Part shown: piece after piece, positions 56,701 to 64,000 of the stretch | How the letters are laid out: every line of letters starts with the position of its first letter | Position numbering within the stretch: position 1 is the first letter of the stretch | NCBI RefSeq assembly: GCF_002234675.1 | Contig: NC_019879.2 | Span: 22,625,855 to 22,689,854 of the forward strand | Source of the DNA: Oryzias latipes | Taxonomy: Eukaryota; Chordata; Actinopteri; Beloniformes; Adrianichthyidae | Direction: 5' to 3' | Length of the DNA stretch: 64,000 nt | Notes under the pieces: model-generated | Told to the model about the DNA's origin: nothing | The model's database searches: none | The model's input: only the letters and a program-made list of their open reading frames with translations | Program-made: the position numbers and the translations under genes

Positions 56701-59254
56701 TTCTCTGTTTCCCTTGTTGCCGCCACACACAAGCAGAATCCCAATTTGACACGTATACCCATCTCATTACTCCAAAGTGTGAATTCTTTTGTCTCGTTTA
56801 ATCTCCCGGACAGTCAGGTAAGGTCTCAATGATCAGATTAAATTTCACTCTGGTAAACTAGCCTCAAGTGCTTTTATTTGGTAGCCTTTATAAGATAAGA
56901 ATAAGAATGAGTGATCGTACATGTATAGCATGATCTGGAAAGAAAAAATGTTACACAAATAACTTCATAAAGTTTAGGGTAAACATTGCAGGAGTGTAAG
57001 GGTTGAACGTTAGACATGATATAAACTTTGTTCCATCCATGTCTGTGGACAGCTACGGTAATCTCTGGACAAGTTTGCAAAACAAAAGTCCATTTTGAAT
57101 TCTGGGTTTACATAGAAATAAGCATGAAAATGTTTTCTAACCATTTCCTTTCAAATTGCTCTCACAGACTCAAATGTTACTTAACTTTCAAACAACACTC
57201 TTAAAGACAAATTATGCTACGCTCTTAGGGATTTTTTTTCACCATAATTTATTTACAGAAGAAAACTATTTCATAAGGCCTCAGGATATTGCATAAACCC
57301 AAGATACTCTTCCACAGAAAAAAACCACCAGACCATATGACTTTTTTTTTCTCCCCCAAATTCCTATGAAAGTAGCATATGAGCTTTATAATATTCTGTT
57401 TTGTGGTTTTCGCAGACTGAAACAACCAAAAAAAACTAGAAAAAAGGAACAAAAAGCAGACATTAAAACAATCCACTAACAGGCTGTGAAACTGCACTGA
57501 ACAATATCAACAATTCTCTTTTTTTTACCTAAAAGAAAAGACATGCAGCATAAATAATCATTAACAAACGGGAAAATATTTTGGTCACTGTTGACACAGA
57601 CTTTGAGACAGCGGCAAAGCAAAATAAGAACCCACTAAGTCTGTGCTTGAGTGTTGCATCAGAAGCTGGACCATTAAAGCATTACTCATTACTAAGGCTG
57701 GTGAGCATAAATCATGGCAAAGAGTGTAGAAGCCCAAAACCAGGAATTATGGTGGCTATAGGAATGAGGAAGTTCCCTAAAATGCTGCAGACCCCCTAAC
57801 ACTGTTGTGACCACACCTGAATTAAAGAAAAGGGAAAAAAAAAACGACTAGAAAAGAAGCACATTCTGAAACCAGTTTGACAGCTTTCTTAAAAATCCAA
57901 TAAATACAATGTAAAAATACAATCAAGCGTTCAACACAATTCATTTTTCCAAAAACCAACTGTAGATTCAGAAGGACTACATATAATAACATCTTAAAAA
58001 TCTTTAGATGGTATAGATTAAGCAGACAAACAGTTGGTGTGTGCATTTCTTTGTTTTGTTTTGTTTTTTTCTTCCGACACCGTGACCTTGATTCACCACA
58101 GTCTGACTGGCACGTGAACAAGGAAGCTTAACACGGGAACATTCTCAAATTTCCCAGATAATACGCAGGCGGTGAGCAGCTAAACCAACACAACCATCAT
58201 GTACTACTTCTAAAATAGAAACGGAATGTACCAAGACCAACCGAAATCATTGATAACTCCTGCAATGTATGCCTACTTTAATGTAAACAAAGTCGAGTAA
58301 AAGGGAACTTGTGTTTATATTACACAAACTTATAACATTATGTTCTGGCAATGACGACACACAGCTTTTACAAAACTTAAAACATGGCTGAATGAGTCTT
58401 TCAGGGGGGCGTTGAACCAAAAGCAGCGGATATTACGTAAACTAACTTAATTCCTATATTGATTATTATTAGCTTAATTTGTATTTGTATGGAAAACCAG
58501 ACAGACAGTAACGACACAACTTTTGAAGAACCTAAAACATAGCTAAACTTAGTCATTTCGGGGGAACGTTAAACCAAACACAGCAACAACAAAAAATTAA
58601 GCTAACCTCAATTCCTTGATATTATTAGCTTAATTTATATTTACATGAAAAAAACACGAGCGACCTCAAGCTGTGGTTCTATATCATGTGACACCAAAAA
58701 GGGGAAGAGCGAAAGCAGATGCTAATGTTATGTTTTAAGGAAGATACAAGCAAATCGCTACTCTAACAGTTTCACATTGGTTATAAAAGACTTCACTGCA
58801 TTAGACACGGAATCACATGCTAGTAGTTCTAGTTATGGGATGGCGTTGGAGGGCCAGTCATAAGGAAGCAAGATTCCAATCTGTTTATACAAAACTTCAC
58901 CCAACTTTGAGAGAAAAAAAGGCTACATGTTATAGAATCATGCATTACAATAACAAGATCTGAGTTTTGTAAGTCAATGAATGTGAAAGACTGACAACTT
59001 TCAGAAAATAATCTTAAATATCCAGAGCCATCAGCTGAGTGAGTAGCTAGCTTAAGAGACAGGTTGACGCAAAACATCCTCACAACATTTTTGTTTTCGC
59101 AATAAAAGCCTGTTATAGAAACTGAATATATATGAAACACAGCGCGAAGTCCAAATTTCTTTAAAGATTACTGTGAAACTATAATTGTCCGATCTCTAAT
59201 AAAAATAAAATGTATATTTATGTTTACCTGGTTGGAATCTCCCATCTCCATCAT
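53778..59254 (-). CDS. nfe2l2: Nrf2 (nuclear factor erythroid 2-like 2), CNC-bZIP transcription factor
   Basis: This activator pairs with small Maf proteins at antioxidant response elements and is held in the cytosol and degraded through Keap1 until oxidative stress. Coding exons (minus strand): 59254-59228, 56493-56227, 56144-56052, 55970-55791, 55028-53778, all GT-AG and phase 0. They encode 9+89+31+60+416 = 605 aa, the same length as human NRF2. The start MMEMGDSNQ resembles the human MMDLE start. Neh2 (about 1-95) has [13 protein letters not shown] (DLG at 23-25) and [10 protein letters not shown] (ETGE at 73-76), both Keap1 contacts. [13 protein letters not shown] is the Neh5-type activation motif. 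DSDSGIS (about 345-351) is the beta-TrCP degron of Neh6. [13 protein letters not shown] (CNC), [17 protein letters not shown] (basic region, about 504-520) and a leucine zipper follow. The tail [13 protein letters not shown] is Neh3. The second human degron, DSAPGS, reads DHNPGS here. Teleosts often have a and b copies; which this is was not determined. Confidence 0.95.
58354..58665. repeat. Diverged tandem duplication in nfe2l2 intron 1
   Basis: Two consecutive units of about 157 bases (58354-58510 and about 58511-58665) share ordered blocks: ACGACACA, AAAACAT.GCT, GGGGG..CGTT.AACCAAA, TTAATTCCT / CAATTCCTTGATATTATTAG and TATTATTAGCTTAATTT.TATTT. Many substitutions and small indels separate them, so the duplication is old. 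No coding content. Confidence 0.7.
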
Positions 59255-59520
59255 TGTCCCGCAGCTTAAACGCCCAAAGACGGAGAAATAGTAGTGATAA
59301 TCCAAATTTTTTTAGATAAAATGATGAGCAACCAAACGCCACAAGGGGCCCGTCACAGCGGCACCGGACTTTCGGGAAATATTGCCTCAGCCAAGGCTGG
59401 TAAACGTTAGGGAGCTGGTGGCCCGCCCGCTGGGGTCGGCCCACTCACGACGGCCTATGAGAATGAAGGGAAGCACTCAGTGAGCATGCGCGTTGGGCCA
59501 ACTGGGCTCAGATGCAGCAG
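59255..59520 (-). promoter_or_regulatory. nfe2l2: nfe2l2 5' UTR and CpG-containing promoter
   Basis: Upstream of the ATG the sequence becomes GC- and CpG-rich up to about 59500, then turns AT-rich again. GAGCATGCGCG at 59482-59492 resembles the palindromic NRF1 site GCGCATGCGC common in housekeeping promoters. GGCGGGC-type GC boxes lie near 59423-59432. No perfect antioxidant response element was spotted. The start site is not determined. Confidence 0.5.
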
Positions 59521-61779
59521 TTTTACAATGGTAGAGATAACTGTTGCACAACATATCAGTGGTTATCATGTAAAAGTTATGATCTATGAAAGAAATAACT
59601 ACCGCTGGGATTTAATAAGATAACTTTTATTCAAATCAACTATTCAATAAACTCATAAAAGTCACCGACTTGCGTCATATAGATATAACTGCTTCAAGTT
59701 TTGTTTAGTGTATAGCGGCCCCTTCTGGTCACTTTATGTTATGTCATTGGACTAAAGGTTCTTCAACCCTCATATCCCCATGACTGTATTACAATGTAAA
59801 ATGTCATAGAATGACCAAGAAAGGTAAAATATTTTGTCCAAATACTTTTTATTCACGATAGGGAGTTAACTCAAACAGGATTTTCACTATTTTTTCTTCA
59901 CAAATTGTGTTACCTCTTAAAATAAAGTTTACAGAGAAACGTCAAAACAAACTTTTGATTTAGATAGTATGTAAGATTATTATGACCCTCCAATACTGTC
60001 AAAACTATAAACATTCACAATATGTTTGAAGTCAATATTGACTTAAACCAAAAATATCCTAATGTAGGCCATTTAGATTGAAAATTGAACTTTAGTCTTA
60101 TTTATTATCAAATCAGCGTGAACTCTGCATGAACCTGGTACTAATGTGATGGAGATAGCCAGTTCTTGTGACAAAGACATGGTCTGTTTTTGCACTCTGT
60201 GCGCATTGTACCAATAAAAATAAAGACAAACACAATTCTTATGATATTTCCAATACTGGTAGATCTACAATCCATATATATAAACACGGGTTAAAATTCA
60301 TCCAAAATGGGCTCAGAGGACAAAACACCAGCATGTACAGGTATAAAGTAAAGTACTTTTGATGTTTTGGAAAAATTATGTGATTTTAGCTAAAAGTTGT
60401 TTAGAAGTGTCTAAAAATGGTCAAATGGAACCCTAAGTTGTTAGTAAAATGGAGCAAAACGTTTGCCTGAAAAAAACAAAAGTGGAGGGTATAATAACTA
60501 CGGTACATAAATTGCATGAAGTCCTTTTGAAAGTATTTAATTTATTAAACTACTAATGATAAGTGACTATGGTGTATTACTTAATTTGGGTCAGCACAGC
60601 ACCTAAATTGTGGGCAAAAATACTAAGTACCTGTGTTGTTGTTGTTTTTTTCTTTTTATGAAGCTGAATGATAGTTCACTGGAAGTAATAAGGAGCAGTT
60701 TTGCAGCCCAGTGTGGGCTCATTTTGAATTTTCTAATGAGATGAACAATCAAGGACTCTCTAACGAGAGTGATAATGATAATATTTGATTTCATTCTTAA
60801 GTAAAGATAGGACTAGTTAAAAAAATACAAGAAATATCCTGAAGAGAGTGAGAAGAAGTAAAATCCTCAAAATTTTAGACCAAATTTATTACTACACCCA
60901 GTGCACCCATTATCTATTACAGTATATCTGTTTCCATCTCTGATGGCAACACATCCAGGATCAGATACCCATAAACACTCACATTACTACAGATCAGTAT
61001 ACATACATGGATGCATTCAACACATTTTTCATGAATAAACACTCATTTGGTTCCTTTAAAATCTTTTCCCCTCAACACATTAATATGCACCCCCACACAA
61101 TTCAAATTTATATTCATGAATATCTACAGATTTATCACAGTTGATTCATGTTTTATACATATCTATCAACAAAATTTCCATATGTCATCTTAAACTCCTT
61201 TATATTTGGACATTGTTTTTAGTGTAAACTGATTCTTTTCCACAGCTTCCCTTCACATGTGGATACACAAAACCTTTTTTTTTAGCATGCCTTGTGTATA
61301 ATAAATATACTTTTTTCACAGAAATTATGTTGTTCATATTTTTTATGAATAATTTTTTTTGGTAATATACTGCTTTCTGCTTTGCATATTAATAAAGCTA
61401 CAGTATTATCACAAAGTTTGAGTTATTTTGACTGAATAAATAAGTTGTTTGATTTAAAGTAAATGCAAACTAAAATAATTTTAAGATATACTGGATATTT
61501 TTGCATTACTGTTTAAAAGACATAAGCAACCAAACTTTAGGAAAATAACAAGCATTTCACATTTGCACGTTGTGTTTTTATTAATATAGTTTTTTGTTGT
61601 CAGTTTTTGCTCCTTTTTTAATCCTGTCTATCAAACGTTATTTGTTTTCGTAACCGTGGAATGGCTTGACAGAAGACTGCTGGCAAACATAATCTCACTG
61701 TAATCTTTCTCATTAACACTTGATCGAGTTTGACTCTTCTGCGCATTAAAGTGAATCATGAAGAGTGTCCTTTCAGTGA
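59521..61779. other. AT-rich noncoding stretch upstream of nfe2l2
   Basis: No gene or repeat family recognised, apart from the CTCF-like motif at 59715-59731. Confidence 0.4.
59715..59731 (-). promoter_or_regulatory. CTCF-like motif, reverse, upstream of nfe2l2
   Basis: GCGGCCCCTTCTGGTCA reads on the minus strand as TGACCAGAAGGGGCCGC, two mismatches from YGRCCASYAGRKGGCRS. The match is weaker than at 43569. Confidence 0.28.
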
Positions 61780-62985
61780 AAGATACGTGGTCCTGTCTCT
61801 AGCACATGTGTGTGAAAAACTTTAGCTCACTGTGCCTCTGCGTGAAATTACACACACAGAAAAAAGGCAGTTTTTTTCTCCCCCTGTGCGCGCTCATGAA
61901 CACGCGTTCACGTTTGGCAGCTCCACGTCGACATTCTTCCAGCTGCATATAGTGAACTGCACAGCACTGGGGGAAGAAAAGGTAAAACCCTAACACTTCA
62001 GGGCTGCAACTTCGCAGACGGACACCAACCTCACTGAAAATAGACTTTTGCACTTTGAATCTTTGCACCGTCCTCTGTTCGCTTATAGTTGTGTTTTTTT
62101 GCGTTTTGATCTAGTCTTTGCCCCTCGTGTTGGATTGCAGCTGGTCCCTTGCGGCTACCTTCATCAGGTACAGTATGACTCGCAGGAATCGCCTCACCTT
62201 TAGTCTACGTTTAAATTGCTTCCTTTTTTCAGGATTGTACTACAATAACCAGTTAACTTTTTGTTTCTTCACATACTTTTGCGTTGTTACTTCAGTAGAT
62301 TGCTGATACAGTGCCATGTCAACGATCTTCAAACTGTTGCAAGTTGCTGGATTCAGCTGGCTTTTTTTAAATTTGCATTTTTCTTGCTTAATGTTTCCAC
62401 ACACAAAAAAAGCTTCTTCTGAAGGGCCTGTTCAGTTGAGAACGTTGTTGAAGATCAACAGGTTGAACTGATAACTCCCTTAATAATCCTTATAAAGATA
62501 CAAAAAAACACAAAAAACTATAAACTTTAGACTTCTAAATTGAAGGGGGGGAAATTATGTACATTTTGCAACCAAGCAGATGGCCAGACTTCATGTAAAA
62601 TAATGCCATTCAATTTCTAGGGAGATTTTTCTACCCAGTCAAATAGCTGGAAATAACATTTGCGATGTTCCCTATAAATGTGTTCAATGGTGTAAAATAA
62701 AAAGACGACACCTGTCCTGCTGTATGTGTTTGATGTTATCCCAAACTCTCTTCGTTAGGACTTAACATCTTGTTCCATCACATTTTAAAAAGAAAAATCT
62801 GCAATTCTGTGTTGTATTTTCACAGTAGAAAAATCAGTTTATTGTTAAAATTGTCTTCCTGTATGTCCTGTTCTTTTTTTTGTGGTGGTTGCAGGATGAA
62901 GGAATACGTACATGAGGTCCCATAGAAGGACAGACCTGTGAGGTGGCACTGTGGCTTTCCAAATAAAGTTCTGTGATACACTCAG
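61780..62985 (+). ncRNA. Candidate two-exon noncoding transcript
   Basis: A good donor CATCAG|gtacagta follows 62167. A good acceptor, with a polypyrimidine run and ggttgcag, ends at 62894. The second exon would run to an AATAAA signal at 62962-62967 and a GT-rich downstream region. The first exon would lie in the GC-richer, CpG-containing stretch 61780-62167; its start is unknown. Joined frames stop quickly, so it would be noncoding. It would be transcribed away from nfe2l2. The support is splice and poly(A) signals only. Confidence 0.25.
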
Positions 62986-64000
62986 ACTCTTAACTGCTTG
63001 CAGTCAGTGCATTACAGAACTTTGTTTTGGGAGTTAATATTTTATAACCAGTGGGAGAAAAATCTTGACATCTGGACAATTCAATTCTCAGGACAATACA
63101 GACATTTGTTCGGAATATTATAAATGCTGTCTTAATAAAGTTTCTTTTATAAATGTGTCACAATTTTGTTATTATTATTGTTTTAATTTGCCCCTGCGGT
63201 CTCTTTGTGTTCTACACTACTGTTGCCCATTTACAATGCCATGAAATGATTTTAAAAGAGTCATTGTAGAGCAGTGCTGTGCCATATGGAAACTCTAGTC
63301 ATGCTGGTCAGGTGATTAAGAGGAGGTGAGTGAGGCAGAAAGGTAAACAGCATTTCATACTCTTTCAAGTGATTTGGTTTTTTTAGTCACATGAACAAAT
63401 CTAGTCGTTTTTAGATTTTTTTTAATACAAATAGTTAATTATTCATTAGTACATTTTTTTCCATCATCTTGCAGCACTCCAGAACTGTCAATTGTTTACA
63501 GTTAAAGTAACCCTTGCACCATCGTTTACTATGTTTTCTATTATGAAATAATAAACACATAGTCAACGAAAAGCCCAAAACATTAAGAAATAATTTTTCA
63601 ATCCAAAGTGATTGGGGAAAAAGCTGCCTGTCTTTTGCTGCAATGCATGCCGGGAAACGTATGAAATGATGCATTCGTGGACTCATCTTTAAATTTACTG
63701 TGATGAAAACATGTCGAGGGTAACGATCATTTTGGTTGAGAACAAGGATAAATGTAACGTTTTAACTATAGTAATATGCTTAATTACAGGCAGAACAGAA
63801 TTTCCTCATACTTGCCACCAAGTTGCTCTCAAAACTATCCAGATAATTTGTAGCAAGTAAAAAGAATGAGAGATCAAGTATAAGTCCCATAAATATAAAC
63901 TCTTATAGGTAAATCATTTAGAATATGTGGTTTTAGTTTTACCAAATGTTATCTTTTAGTCCAAGTTCTATTGTATCGTTACAAAGTTAAAGCTACACCG
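62986..64000. other. AT-rich noncoding end of window
   Basis: No gene seen. A further AATAAA signal is at about 63134. If synteny with human holds, agps would lie beyond the window on this side. Confidence 0.4.

Overview
The window is vertebrate nuclear DNA, almost certainly from a teleost fish. It is AT-rich, with intron-split genes, GT-AG splice sites, poly(A) signals and many decayed fish-type transposable elements (tRNA-derived SINEs, truncated LINE 3' ends, MITE-like inverted-repeat elements, a Tc1/IS630-type transposon relic). No bacterial-style operon, CRISPR array, rRNA or functional tRNA gene was seen. The species cannot be named from the sequence alone.

Only two protein-coding genes can be supported, and they converge. 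hnrnpa3 (heterogeneous nuclear ribonucleoprotein A3) lies on the + strand, coding 43817-48490, with a 3' UTR to about 49285. nfe2l2 (Nrf2, the CNC-bZIP master regulator of antioxidant genes) lies on the - strand, coding 59254 down to 53778, with a 3' UTR to about 53385. The exon joins read below keep frame throughout and give predicted proteins of 340 aa (hnRNP A3, main form) and 605 aa (Nrf2). This convergent HNRNPA3-NFE2L2 pair is the same as at human 2q31, where the next landmarks on the HNRNPA3 side are MTX2 and the HOXD cluster.

Positions 1-43,700 hold no gene I can support. By synteny (inference) this is the far end of the gene desert that acts as the telomeric regulatory landscape of HoxD in other vertebrates. 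It holds repeats (MITE plus SINE at 88-712, MITE 5611-6016, LINE fragment 8840-9705, transposon 14527-15496, a 170-bp AT tract at 23538, SINE 28695-28960) and several stretches of higher complexity, rich in homeodomain-type TAAT/ATTA motifs, that look like candidate enhancers. Positions 59,520-64,000 are upstream of nfe2l2 and contain at most a weak candidate for a spliced noncoding transcript.

Points worth checking: two possible first exons for hnrnpa3, one of which would create a small upstream ORF; a perfect E-box/CLEAR palindrome in its promoter; CTCF-like motifs in a forward/reverse/forward/reverse order that would place a domain boundary between desert and genes; a TA-flanked inverted-repeat element inside the last hnrnpa3 coding intron; an ancient tandem duplication in nfe2l2 intron 1; and a Tc1/IS630-type transposon relic with long matching ends. 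I found nothing I would call a wholly new biological system. All assignments are by eye, without alignment or transcript data.
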